Below, piece after piece: positions 34,405 to 42,857 of a stretch of 64,000 nucleotides of DNA. The stretch is taken from assembly GCA_964651705.1 (NCBI GenBank), contig CAZYWZ010000021.1, positions 1 to 64,000 on the forward strand, given 5' to 3'. The notes under the pieces were generated by a model. It did no database searches. It had not been told where the DNA came from and saw nothing but the letters and a program-made list of their open reading frames with translations. Numbering within the stretch: position 1 is the first letter of the stretch; every line of letters begins with the position of its first letter. The position numbers and the translations under genes are program-made. This DNA is from JADLBR01 sp964651705 (lineage in GTDB: Bacteria; Verrucomicrobiota; Verrucomicrobiia; JADLBR01).

Positions 34405-34467
34405 GTAGGCTGCGCCTTGGCGCACGCTGCCGAATCGAACGTCCGCGCGCGCCAAGGCGCAGCCTAC
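34405..34467. repeat. 63-bp palindromic repeat (GTAGGCTGCGCC type), copy 2
   Basis: The left arm GTAGGCTGCGCCTTGGCGCA and right arm GCGCCAAGGCGCAGCCTAC enclose CTGCCGAATCGAACGTCCGC. It has the same length and nearly the same sequence as 11869-11931, and similarity continues to about 34495. It begins 49 nt after the stop of the minus-strand pyruvyltransferase-like gene. The rest of the 34302-34515 gap shows no clear promoter. Confidence 0.85.
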
Positions 34468-34515
34468 ATCGCGACCCAATTCTCAAGCTAGTCCGCACGA
34501 CAGTCTCCAGAAATC

Positions 34516-35739
34516 TCAAACGCCAAGCGCTTGGCGCACGACCCCCATCGTCTCGCGCTGCCGCTGCCGCACGAGCTCCAGCGCCTTGGCCGCCCTGGCC
34601 TTGGACCCCTCGGGATCCTTCGCCATCGCAAGCACCGTCGGCGCCACCCGCGGGATCTCCTCCTCGTTGTCGAGATCGAATAGCCACTCCCCGAGCCCGA
34701 TATCCCGCCACATGATCCCCTTGCTGGTCTGCTCCATGAAACGGCAGACGATGGCGGGCACCCCGTTGCCCACCGCCATGATCGGGCTGTGCATCTCCGA
34801 ACCGAAGATCCCCGCCGAGCGCACGTAGGTGCTGATGGCCTCGTCGGTCAGCCAATACTTCTCCCGCCAGACCACCCTCCCCTTCACGTCTTCGGGCAAT
34901 GGGTCGTAGAGCATCTCCTTGCCGACCGCCATCTGGGTCGCGTCCTCCGGACAGAGCAGCACCTTCATCGGCGTCTCGCGCACGACGGAGATGATCGCCT
35001 CCCGTATCGGCGCGTGGTCGTGCTCTTTCATCGCCTCGTTGCGCGCGTGCTTCTTCTCGTCGAATGCCACGTTCGGCTTGACCTTCCAGTAGGGCGTGTA
35101 CCGGAGGCGCGAGAGACAGCAGAGGAACTTGCCCTCCTCCAGCCCATTCGCTTTGAGGTAGGTCTCGGCCGCGGCGTCGTTGCGCAGGTCCACGGCAAAT
35201 GCCCCATCCGGCCCGAATTCCATCACCGGGCTGCGGACGCCCGCCTCCTTCGCCGCCCCCAGCGAGACCGAATCCCGGAAAAATACGAACTTCGCCGCGC
35301 TCATCAGATCGATGGTGGCCTGGCCGGGCTTGCCCAAGGTGATCCCGTAGATGCCGAAGGGCTTGCCCGTCCGCTCGCGCCACTTCGCCACGTCCTTCTC
35401 CGCCACGAACGACGGCCCCGACCCGTGCAGCAGAAAGTCGCACTCATCGAACGCCGCACGGATCGCCTCGGCCCCCTCGACGATCGGCACCTTCGGGAAT
35501 CGCCGGCGCAGCATCTCGTCCACGCCATTGTCCACATGGCTGGGCCACAGCCGCACCTCGGCCTCCGGCAAATGCTTCTCCAACAGCGCGAGCACGCCCG
35601 GGGTGTGGCCGATGTCGCCGATGTTCACCGTCTGCCAGGAGGAGCGAAGCACGATGCGCGGGGACCGCCCGCTCGCGGCGCGCGACGAGGAAGCCAGCGC
35701 GGCGACGAGCGCGTTGGTGATGAATGCTCTTCGGTTCAT
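34516..35739 (-). CDS. Polysaccharide pyruvyl transferase-family protein with Tat signal
   Basis: A 407-residue protein beginning MNRRAFITNALVAALASSS, which fits a twin-arginine export signal. The rest resembles the PF04230 fold: NIGDIGHTPGVLALLEKHLP, then CDFLLHGSGPSFV, FVFFRDSVSLGAAKEAGV, FGPDGAFAVD, and the C-terminal AGIFGSEMHSPIMAVGNGVP. Classical members add pyruvate from PEP to glycans in the cytoplasm. Export would place this one where PEP is absent, so it may do something else. The start at 35739 is the only ATG that gives the Tat motif. It is 17 nt after the GH5 gene. Confidence 0.8.
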   Translation of the reverse strand: MNRRAFITNALVAALASSSRAASGRSPRIVLRSSWQTVNIGDIGHTPGVLALLEKHLPEAEVRLWPSHVDNGVDEMLRRRFPKVPIVEGAEAIRAAFDECDFLLHGSGPSFVAEKDVAKWRERTGKPFGIYGITLGKPGQATIDLMSAAKFVFFRDSVSLGAAKEAGVRSPVMEFGPDGAFAVDLRNDAAAETYLKANGLEEGKFLCCLSRLRYTPYWKVKPNVAFDEKKHARNEAMKEHDHAPIREAIISVVRETPMKVLLCPEDATQMAVGKEMLYDPLPEDVKGRVVWREKYWLTDEAISTYVRSAGIFGSEMHSPIMAVGNGVPAIVCRFMEQTSKGIMWRDIGLGEWLFDLDNEEEIPRVAPTVLAMAKDPEGSKARAAKALELVRQRQRETMGVVRQALGV

Positions 35740-35756
35740 GGCTCGACTCCTTTCTC

Positions 35757-37631
35757 CTAACGGTGCCGGATCTCCACGCGATCCAACTCCAACGGCCCTC
35801 TCCAGATCAGCTTGAGGAACGGGTTGCCCGGCGGGACAACGCAATCGTACTCGATCATCGTGCGGTTCTGTCCCTTGGCCGCTCCGCCGGGCGGCGCGGG
35901 AAGCAGGCGGTCCGCGCGCTTGGCCTCAAGCGCAACGTACTCTTTACCATCGGGGGAGACCCGCAGCTCCAGATCGGCCCTCTCTTTCCCGTGGAAGGCC
36001 ACCGCGCTGACCGAATCGATGGTCCCACCGGCGCGATAGCTCACCCAGTCGTTGGTGTCACCCTTCGCGCGGAAAAGATATTCCGCGTACATCGCGTTGT
36101 ATTCGTTATTCAATCTCAGGCCCTCGGACTTGGCCAGGGCGCGGGAGAAATCCTGCAATTCGTCCACGAGGCAGACCTGCGTCACCCGTACCGGCCCGAC
36201 GGCGTTGGATGGCCTCGACGCGCCAGAGGCATTCCGCGCGATGGCGCGATAGAACCACGCCTCCCCGACCTTGGCCCCGGTGTCACTGAAAAGGGGCCGG
36301 TAGGCGATATCGGCATCGCTGACGTCGGTCGCGATCGCAACCCAGGGGCCATCCGCCCTCGGGGCCCGCTCGATATCGTAGCCGCTCGCGCCCGCCGAGC
36401 CTCGCCACGCCAGCAGAGGCACGCCGCCGGACACGGGCAGCATCTCCGGCGCATCCGGCACCGGCACCGGCGGGACATCCTTCCCTTGGATCTTGAACCC
36501 CGCCTCCCGCATCGCGGCCATGATCCCGATCTCCCGCTGCGCGTCGGCGCTGGGGAAGCCCGGCCAATGATACGACCACACCGCCGGATACGTCATGATC
36601 TGGTGCCAGTAGAACCCGCCGTCCCGATGGTGGAAATACATGCTCCAGATCAGGGCGCCCGGGATCCCCGGCTCCGTGCGCACGTATTCGAGAAACTTTC
36701 TCGTCTCGCCCACCACGTTGTCGCGCGTGAACATCTTGCCGTCGATGTACGGGCCGAACTCGCCGATGAACAGGGGCCTCTGCCCCTTGAGCGCATCCAT
36801 TTCTTTGCGGATGGCCCCGATCCAGCCTCCCTCGACGCCCCCGTAGTTGGAGTACAGGTGCCGCGTGACCAGATCGATGTTCGGGTCCACGAGCAGCGGT
36901 TGCCCCGGACGATGCCGCGTCTCCGCGACGAGGTGATTCGGGTCCAGGGATTTCATGTACGCCGCCATCTCGGAGAGCCACGCGTCGGGCGCGCCGTGCA
37001 TCTCGTTGCCGAACTGCCACGCCAGCACCGCCCTGTCATCGCGGTAGGCGACGCCGTTCACGGAGTTTGTCCTCCCCAGCACATACCGGACCGTCGCCCT
37101 GTAGTCTTCCTTGAGCTGCGGGTCGGTGTAGAACTCGGCCCTCTTCTTTCCCCGGTGGGCCGCGTAGGTCCCGATCCCCCCGAGGTAGTCCCCGGATTCG
37201 GCGCAGAGATCGAGCATAACGCGCACGCCGTACTTGTTCGCCAGCGCGAGCATGTGGTCGATGGTCCGGAACGCCTCGGCGTTGAACTCGCCCGGACCAT
37301 AGACGTAATGCCATGATTTCCTCTCCTCGTCCGGTTTCCGGATCGGCAGATTCCACGTCCTCACGACCCGCAGATTCATCTGGTCGAGGGTCTTGAACGC
37401 GTCCTCCTGCTCCCAGGGGGTCGGCAGGTGGAGCCGCTCGGGCAGATACAGCGTCCAGTCATACGGCAACACCAGCCCAGGCATGTTCGCGCCGGCGAAG
37501 CGGAATTCCTTCTCGCCGTCGTACAGCCGGTCGCCTTTGCGGGTGACGAAATGCTCAAACGCGCCGGCTGACGCGATCGACGACATCGCCAGCGCAGCGG
37601 CCATGACTCCGATCTTCACGTGGCTTCTCAT
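35757..37631 (-). CDS. Secreted GH5-type (mannanase-like) glycoside hydrolase
   Basis: A 624-residue protein. A signal peptide (IGVMAAALAMSSIASAGA) leads to a clan-A barrel with acid/base Glu210 in AWQFGNEMHGAP and nucleophile Glu291 in RPLFIGEFGPY. The layout is most like beta-mannanases of GH5_7. Residues 405-490 look like a fibronectin-III-type domain (LLAWRGSAGASGYDIERAPR). The C-terminal 130 residues form a beta domain that may bind carbohydrate. The start at 37631 (MRSHVKIG) has an AGGGAG site; the ATG at 37655 is also possible. The upstream SDR gene ends 27 nt away. Confidence 0.85.
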   Translation of the reverse strand: MRSHVKIGVMAAALAMSSIASAGAFEHFVTRKGDRLYDGEKEFRFAGANMPGLVLPYDWTLYLPERLHLPTPWEQEDAFKTLDQMNLRVVRTWNLPIRKPDEERKSWHYVYGPGEFNAEAFRTIDHMLALANKYGVRVMLDLCAESGDYLGGIGTYAAHRGKKRAEFYTDPQLKEDYRATVRYVLGRTNSVNGVAYRDDRAVLAWQFGNEMHGAPDAWLSEMAAYMKSLDPNHLVAETRHRPGQPLLVDPNIDLVTRHLYSNYGGVEGGWIGAIRKEMDALKGQRPLFIGEFGPYIDGKMFTRDNVVGETRKFLEYVRTEPGIPGALIWSMYFHHRDGGFYWHQIMTYPAVWSYHWPGFPSADAQREIGIMAAMREAGFKIQGKDVPPVPVPDAPEMLPVSGGVPLLAWRGSAGASGYDIERAPRADGPWVAIATDVSDADIAYRPLFSDTGAKVGEAWFYRAIARNASGASRPSNAVGPVRVTQVCLVDELQDFSRALAKSEGLRLNNEYNAMYAEYLFRAKGDTNDWVSYRAGGTIDSVSAVAFHGKERADLELRVSPDGKEYVALEAKRADRLLPAPPGGAAKGQNRTMIEYDCVVPPGNPFLKLIWRGPLELDRVEIRHR

Positions 37632-37658
37632 GGTTCGGCTCCCTTTCACGCTCATTGC

Positions 37659-38510
37659 TCACACTCCCGACGAGGCCAGGAATCCCCCATCGACCGGCAC
37701 GGTGATGCCGGTCACGAACTCCGCCTGCCCGCCGTCCAGCAACCAGCAGACCGCGCCGAGCAAATCCTTCGCGTCGCCGAATCGCTTCATCGGCGTATGG
37801 CCCATGACATTCTGACCCCGCGCGGTCAGCCCGCCATCCTTCGTCATCAGTATCTTCCGGCTGCGCTCGTTCGCGAAGAATCCCGGCGCGACCGCGTTGA
37901 CCCGTATCCCGGCGGGCGCGAGATACGCCGCCAGCCATTGGGTCAGGTTCGTCACGCCGGCCTTGGAGAGCGAATAGGCGAGGTTGCGCGACAGCGGCCG
38001 ATAGCTGTTCATCGAGGCGAAGTTCACGATGGCGCCAGATCCCCGCCCCGCCATCACGCGACCAAAAACCTGGCACGGGATGATCGTCCCGATGGTATTC
38101 AGCTCGATGACCTCGAGCATGCGCTCGGGATCGAGATTGAAGAACCCGCGCATGCCCCCGGGGCGCGCGTCAGCGATCTCGGGCGGCTCGAACTCCGTCG
38201 TGGTCGTCACCGCGTCGTTGCGGTTCCCTCCCGCGCCGTTCACCAGAAGCTCGCAGGGCCCCAGCCGTTCGGTGATGCCCCGGCAGGCCGCCTCGACCGC
38301 AGGGGCATCGGTGACGTCCACGCCCAGCGGAAGAGCGGTCCCCCCGGCACCGGAGATCGCCGCCGCGACCGGCTCCATCTTCTCCATCGTGCGCCCGAGC
38401 AGCGCCACCCTGGCGCCGCGACGCGCGAGTTCGACGGCCACCGCCGAGCACAGCGTGCCCCCCGCCCCCGTCACAACCGCGACCTTTTCCTCAAAAAACG
38501 AATCGCTCAT
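37659..38510 (-). CDS. SDR dehydrogenase of the fructuronate-reductase (mannonate) type
   Basis: A 283-residue NAD(P)-dependent short-chain dehydrogenase. It has the cofactor motif VVTGAGGTLCSAVAVEL, the catalytic Ser in FASMNSYRPL, and YxxxK as AYSLSKAG. It shares with the Bacillus-type mannonate oxidoreductase branch the GGNRND segment, FNLDPERMLEVIELNTIGTI, VNAVAPGFF, the GHTPMKRFGDAKDLLGAV segment and the terminal SSGV. It would reduce fructuronate from UxaC to mannonate. Start 38510 (MSDSFFEEK) is chosen over an upstream ATG. It follows the MFS gene by 4 nt. Confidence 0.85.
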   Translation of the reverse strand: MSDSFFEEKVAVVTGAGGTLCSAVAVELARRGARVALLGRTMEKMEPVAAAISGAGGTALPLGVDVTDAPAVEAACRGITERLGPCELLVNGAGGNRNDAVTTTTEFEPPEIADARPGGMRGFFNLDPERMLEVIELNTIGTIIPCQVFGRVMAGRGSGAIVNFASMNSYRPLSRNLAYSLSKAGVTNLTQWLAAYLAPAGIRVNAVAPGFFANERSRKILMTKDGGLTARGQNVMGHTPMKRFGDAKDLLGAVCWLLDGGQAEFVTGITVPVDGGFLASSGV

Positions 38511-38514
38511 TCCT

Positions 38515-39831
38515 TCACTCCTCCCGCTTGTCTCCCCCGCCGCGCGCCCCACTAACGTGCCCCACGAAGAACACCAGCGTCAGGCACGCCAGCAGCGGGA
38601 TGATGCCGATGGCCCAGAAGACCGGCGCGTAGCCGGCCCTGTCCACGATCAGTCCCGCGGCGAACGTGAAGGCCGCGCCGCCAAGGCTCGAGCCCATGCC
38701 GGTGAACCCGACCGCCGTCGCCAGCGATCCCGCCGGAAAAATGTCCGCGTGCAGCGCGTAGATATTCGCGCTCCACATGCCGAATCCGAATGTCGCCACG
38801 CACACCCACGCGATCGCCGCCGCCGGCGTCGGAGCGCCCACGACCAGCAACCCCGCGGTCATCAGCAGCCCGCCGATCACCATGGCGACCTTCCGCGCCG
38901 CCGTATCCCGCAAGCCGCCCGCCAGGAGCCGGTCGGAGAGAACGCCGCCGGACACCTTGCCGAAATCCACCGTCAGGTACGGGATCCATCCGTAAAAACC
39001 GATCTCCATGAGCGAGAAGCCGCGCGCCTGCCCCAGGTAGTCCGGCAACCAGAAGACGTAGAACCACCAGACGGGCGTGGCCAGCATCCGCGTCACCAGC
39101 ATCCCCCAGGTCGCGCCCGCCCCGATGATCGCGCGCAACCCGCCCCCGGAATCCCGGCCCCGCGAAGGCGCCGGACCCACCTCCCCCAGCACCGCGGCGC
39201 GATCTTCCGCGGTCAGCCACGCGTGCTGCTCCGGCTCCCTATAGATCTTCAGCCAGCCGGCCAGCCACACGAAACCCAGCACCGCGGTGCCCGCGAAGGC
39301 GGCGCGCCAGCCGAATTGCATCGCCAGGAGCGCGACGAGCGGCGGCGCCAGCACGGCGCCGATGGCCGCCCCGCTATCGAATACCGCCATCGCCATCCCG
39401 CGGCGCTTCGGGGGAAACCATCGGGCGACGACCTTGGCCCCCGCCGGCCAGTTGCCGGCCTCGCTCAAGGCCAGGCAGCAGCGGAACACGCCCAGGCTCA
39501 CCGCGCCGCGCGCGAAGGCGTGCGCCATCGCCGACAGCGACCACGCCACCACAAAGATGATGAAGCTCGCCCGCGTCCCGATCTTGTCCACCACCATGCC
39601 CGCGCCGAGTTGGGCGACGGTATACGCCAGCATGAATACCATCGTGATCGTGCCGTAATCCACGCTGCTCAGGCCCAGGTCCGTGCGCAGCGTGGGCAGC
39701 AGCACCGACAGGGCCTGCCGATCGAGATAGTTGATGACCGTCGCGAAGAACAGCAGCCCCAGGATGAGCCAGCGCAGTCGCTCCAGCGGCATGCCACCCG
39801 ATGCGGGACCCGCGTTCTCGGGGCGCGCCAT
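38515..39831 (-). CDS. MFS transporter, hexuronate (ACS family) type
   Basis: A 438-residue inner-membrane protein with about 12 predicted segments. It resembles ExuT-type anion:cation symporters, with the N-terminal FFATVINYLDRQALSVLLP and the loop NWPAGAKVVARWFPPKRRG typical of that family. It would import uronates or related acid sugars. It is flanked without gaps by the GH115-like gene (1 nt) and the fructuronate-reductase-like gene (4 nt), which fits a glucuronate release, uptake and reduction unit. Substrate is inferred from context. Confidence 0.87.
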   Translation of the reverse strand: MARPENAGPASGGMPLERLRWLILGLLFFATVINYLDRQALSVLLPTLRTDLGLSSVDYGTITMVFMLAYTVAQLGAGMVVDKIGTRASFIIFVVAWSLSAMAHAFARGAVSLGVFRCCLALSEAGNWPAGAKVVARWFPPKRRGMAMAVFDSGAAIGAVLAPPLVALLAMQFGWRAAFAGTAVLGFVWLAGWLKIYREPEQHAWLTAEDRAAVLGEVGPAPSRGRDSGGGLRAIIGAGATWGMLVTRMLATPVWWFYVFWLPDYLGQARGFSLMEIGFYGWIPYLTVDFGKVSGGVLSDRLLAGGLRDTAARKVAMVIGGLLMTAGLLVVGAPTPAAAIAWVCVATFGFGMWSANIYALHADIFPAGSLATAVGFTGMGSSLGGAAFTFAAGLIVDRAGYAPVFWAIGIIPLLACLTLVFFVGHVSGARGGGDKREE

Positions 39832-39832
39832 C

Positions 39833-41926
39833 CTATTTCTCCTCCAGCGGGGCTAGCCCGGCCCAGCGTTCCGCGAGCCGGACCGTGTCCTCGCGCAAGG
39901 CCGGCAGGTTCATGCGCCAGTCGCCACGGTACCAATCGGCCCACGGCCCCCACTCCGCGCGTTTCCGGTATTCCAGCACACCGCCCAGCGCATCCGCGGC
40001 GCCGCGCGCCTTCTCCGCCGCCCCGCCGACCTCGAGGGAGGCGAACGCGCGCACGCCACCGCAGAGCTCTTCCAGCCAACGGCTGAGACCGGCCATCGTC
40101 TCGGCCTGCACCAGCAGGTTGTCTACGAAGAACGCCCGCCTCTCCGGCGCGATCCGTCCCATGACCCCGTTCGCGCCGTCCGCCACCTTCCGGAAGTTGT
40201 GCGCCGAGGTTCTGGCGAGCGGTTCGTAGCGGTCCAGCAATTTATAGGTCTCCGCCCGGCCTGCGTATGCGGGATACGTATCGCGATCGAGCGCGGCGTC
40301 GAGCAGCGACTTCCCGGCAAAGCGCACCACGCCGTCCAGCATCAGCGCTCCCTTCTGGGACAGCGGCACAAAGGCGGCGAAGAACGCGCCGTAGGCGCGC
40401 GCCGCCTCTTCGGCGGCCGGCTCGCCAAACTCCCGGGCGCACCAGCGCCGCAGGAACGCCTCGGCCGAAAGGCCCGGATCGCCCCATGTCAGCTCGGCCA
40501 CCGCCTCGGTCTGCAGGATCACCTCGCGTATGCTGCCGACGTTCAGGACGCTCAGATAGGTATCGCCCTTTCGGGCGATCTCCGAGTAGTTGCGCGCCAT
40601 CCTCTCGAGCGGCACACCCTGAACCAGCCGCGGCCCCGCCCCCCAGAATGCAGCGTGGTAGTACACGCCGTAGTCGCGGCCAGGCTCGCGATCGATCTGG
40701 CGAAAGTCGTCCTGCATCTCTTGGGTCGCGCCCTCGTCCGAAAACACCACCGTCACGCCGTCGGGAAATCTCAGGTGGCCCTTGGCGTGCAGGCCCGAGC
40801 CCTCGGCCCAGAGGGTTGCGGTTGCCGGCGGCGCCGCGCCTGTCGCCTCCCGCGCCAACTCCCACTGCCGGCCTATGGCTCGCGACACAAGGGCCCCCCG
40901 TTCCTGATCCGTCTTGGGGGCGCTCGGGTCCGTGCTCCAAAAGGCCCGATCGGCCGCGCCCCGCAGGCCCAGTTGCCAGATCACATTCGGGTACTTCGCC
41001 CAGAGCCTGGCGTAGTGCCCCCACACGATCTCCATCTCCCGGGGGTTCTTCGTGTACGAGAATTCGAGTTTCTTCCCGCGATCGCGCCAGTAGTTTCGGA
41101 AACAGAACGCGCTGACGCCCAAAGGCTGCGTGTGGTGCTGCGACACGAATAGCCCGCGGCGGCACGCCGCCTCCACGATGCGCCGGTCGCAGGCCGACTC
41201 CAGATCGATGTAGGAACCCGGGATGATCAGGTTGCAGCGCAACCGCAGCGCCGTCTCGAACACCTTCTCGTAGACCTCGTCGGCGATGGGACGATGGAAA
41301 TAGAAATGCACCAGCCTCCGCCGCTCGTCGCTCAACTTCCATCCCGTGATCAGATCCTCGTCATTGAGAAACCATCCGCGGAACCGGAACACCGGTCCAG
41401 TCGGCCGCGCATCGCCGCCGTCCACCACGACGCGATCGCGCCTCGCGGGGGGCAGCCCGGTCCAGTTGCCGATGGGATCGATGCCGAGATGTTTCGCGGC
41501 AAAGTCGTAGATCCCGAAGATGGTGCCCCGCGCATCGCTGCCGGCGATGACCATCACCCGGGCGCCGCCGTCGAGGCGCCCCACGGGCCAGTTCCTAAAA
41601 GTCTCCCATCTGCCGACCAGATCATCGGCCGGCACCCCAACCGAGGCCAGCAGCGCCTTGCCCGCCGCGCAGTCGGCGCTGCCGACCACGATCAGCCTCC
41701 CCTTGGCCCCTTCCAGCGAATGGGCGATGCTCGGCGCGACGCCCGTCACGCGCTCGATGTCGCGCACGAGATCCTTGGCCGCCAGAAGGACGCAACCCTG
41801 CTCGCTCCCCGCAAGCACGATGCGCGCCGCCTCTTCGCCGGCGGCCAACTCGAACCGCGCCGCGGCGGGCGGATCCGCGCGGAGCGGCGCGAGGGCCGAT
41901 AGTGCCAGAAGGCTTGCCGCTTTCAT
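39833..41926 (-). CDS. GH115-like alpha-glucuronidase, paralogue 2
   Basis: A 697-residue secreted protein (signal LLALSALAPLRA) collinear with the paralogue at 29845. It has LVGRWETFRNWPVGRLDGGA, VMVIAGSDARGTIFGIYDFA, GPVFRFRGWFLNDEDLITGW, FVSQHHTQPLGVSAF and PNVIWQLGLRGAADRAFW. Both share the C-terminal helical region with WADWYRGDWRMN (here) and WEDWYRGCKKLN (there). The two paralogues may act on different glucuronosyl decorations. The start at 41926 gives the signal peptide directly; the ATG at 41962 adds 12 residues and overlaps the upstream gene. Confidence 0.82.
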   Translation of the reverse strand: MKAASLLALSALAPLRADPPAAARFELAAGEEAARIVLAGSEQGCVLLAAKDLVRDIERVTGVAPSIAHSLEGAKGRLIVVGSADCAAGKALLASVGVPADDLVGRWETFRNWPVGRLDGGARVMVIAGSDARGTIFGIYDFAAKHLGIDPIGNWTGLPPARRDRVVVDGGDARPTGPVFRFRGWFLNDEDLITGWKLSDERRRLVHFYFHRPIADEVYEKVFETALRLRCNLIIPGSYIDLESACDRRIVEAACRRGLFVSQHHTQPLGVSAFCFRNYWRDRGKKLEFSYTKNPREMEIVWGHYARLWAKYPNVIWQLGLRGAADRAFWSTDPSAPKTDQERGALVSRAIGRQWELAREATGAAPPATATLWAEGSGLHAKGHLRFPDGVTVVFSDEGATQEMQDDFRQIDREPGRDYGVYYHAAFWGAGPRLVQGVPLERMARNYSEIARKGDTYLSVLNVGSIREVILQTEAVAELTWGDPGLSAEAFLRRWCAREFGEPAAEEAARAYGAFFAAFVPLSQKGALMLDGVVRFAGKSLLDAALDRDTYPAYAGRAETYKLLDRYEPLARTSAHNFRKVADGANGVMGRIAPERRAFFVDNLLVQAETMAGLSRWLEELCGGVRAFASLEVGGAAEKARGAADALGGVLEYRKRAEWGPWADWYRGDWRMNLPALREDTVRLAERWAGLAPLEEK

Positions 41927-41939
41927 CGTGAGACGGGCC

Positions 41940-42710
41940 TCATGGCAACCCCATGCCGCCATCCACGCTGAGGTCTACGCCGGTGATGTAACGGCCCGCG
42001 TCCGAGCACAGCAGCAGCGCCGCGCCCACGCAATCCCCGGCCTCGCCGAACGCCCGCAAAGGGATCATCTCCCGCACCCGGGCCGCATACGCCTCGTCGG
42101 CCAGCGCCCCGGTGTTCCTGTCCGTCAGGATCACCCCAGGCGCCAGGTTGTTCACGGTGATCCCGTCCGGCCCAAGCTGCTTGGCCAAATTGCGCGCCAT
42201 GTTCTCCTGCGCCGCCTTGCTCGCGGCATAGGCGACCATGTCCGGGTGCGGGCGCCGCTGCTGCACGCTGCCGATCATCAGGACCCGGCCCCACCTCCGC
42301 TCGCGCATGCCCGGCACCGCGGCCCGCACCATCTCCAGCGCCGCGTGGAAATTCACCCGCATCTGCAGCTCCGACTCCTCGCGCGTCACCTCGGCCCAAG
42401 GCTTCCGGATCTGCAACGACGCGTTCAGCACCAGGATGTCCAACCTCCCCAGCGCGCCGATCGCCTCCGCCACGACCCGCCCCGGCACGCCGATCTCCCC
42501 CAGATCGCCGGCCACCGCCACGCCCCGCGCCGAAAGCGCGCGAACCTCGCCCAGCGCGGCATCGAGCGCCACGCCCGGCCTCGTCCCGTGCACCGCCACC
42601 GCCGCCCCGCATTCCGCCAGCCCCAGGGCGATCGCCCGACCGATGCCCCGCGACGAGCCCGTCACCAGCGCCGCGCGGCCGCCGAGGTCGAAATATTCCC
42701 GCGCGCCCAT
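41940..42710 (-). CDS. SDR-family oxidoreductase
   Basis: A 256-residue short-chain dehydrogenase with VTGSSRGIGRAIALGLAE (cofactor binding), LVLNASLQ in place of NNAG, IGSVQQRRPHPDM and AYAASKAA (catalytic Tyr and Lys), and a C-terminal ITGVDLSVDGG. It resembles gluconate 5-dehydrogenase or deoxygluconate dehydrogenase types. Substrate is unknown; an acid sugar fits the region. The start at 42710 (MGAREYFDLGG) is chosen; the frame is open for 37 codons upstream without homology. A pair of palindromes lies in its 147-bp upstream region. Confidence 0.85.
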   Translation of the reverse strand: MGAREYFDLGGRAALVTGSSRGIGRAIALGLAECGAAVAVHGTRPGVALDAALGEVRALSARGVAVAGDLGEIGVPGRVVAEAIGALGRLDILVLNASLQIRKPWAEVTREESELQMRVNFHAALEMVRAAVPGMRERRWGRVLMIGSVQQRRPHPDMVAYAASKAAQENMARNLAKQLGPDGITVNNLAPGVILTDRNTGALADEAYAARVREMIPLRAFGEAGDCVGAALLLCSDAGRYITGVDLSVDGGMGLP

Positions 42711-42819
42711 GCGCTCAACGCCCCCCTCCCCGGGAAATCTCGCACGCCCGCACGCGCCCGCACGCCTCGCCACACAGACCGCCCATGGCCCAGAGGATGC
42801 CTCCCGCGCCGCCCAAGTC

Positions 42820-42856
42820 AATTCTTTCCAGAATTTTCATAGTTCAATAGTGAACT
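42820..42856 (-). promoter_or_regulatory. Paired palindromes upstream of the SDR gene, operator-like
   Basis: Two perfect 6-bp-arm palindromes, AATTCT-TTCC-AGAATT (42820-42835) and AGTTCA-ATAG-TGAACT (42841-42856), have centres 21 bp apart, about two helical turns. They are AT-rich against GC-rich flanks, just after the MFS stop and 110-145 bp upstream of the SDR start. This fits binding of two dimers of a regulator. No clear -35/-10 pair is seen. Confidence 0.5.
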
Positions 42857-42857
42857 C

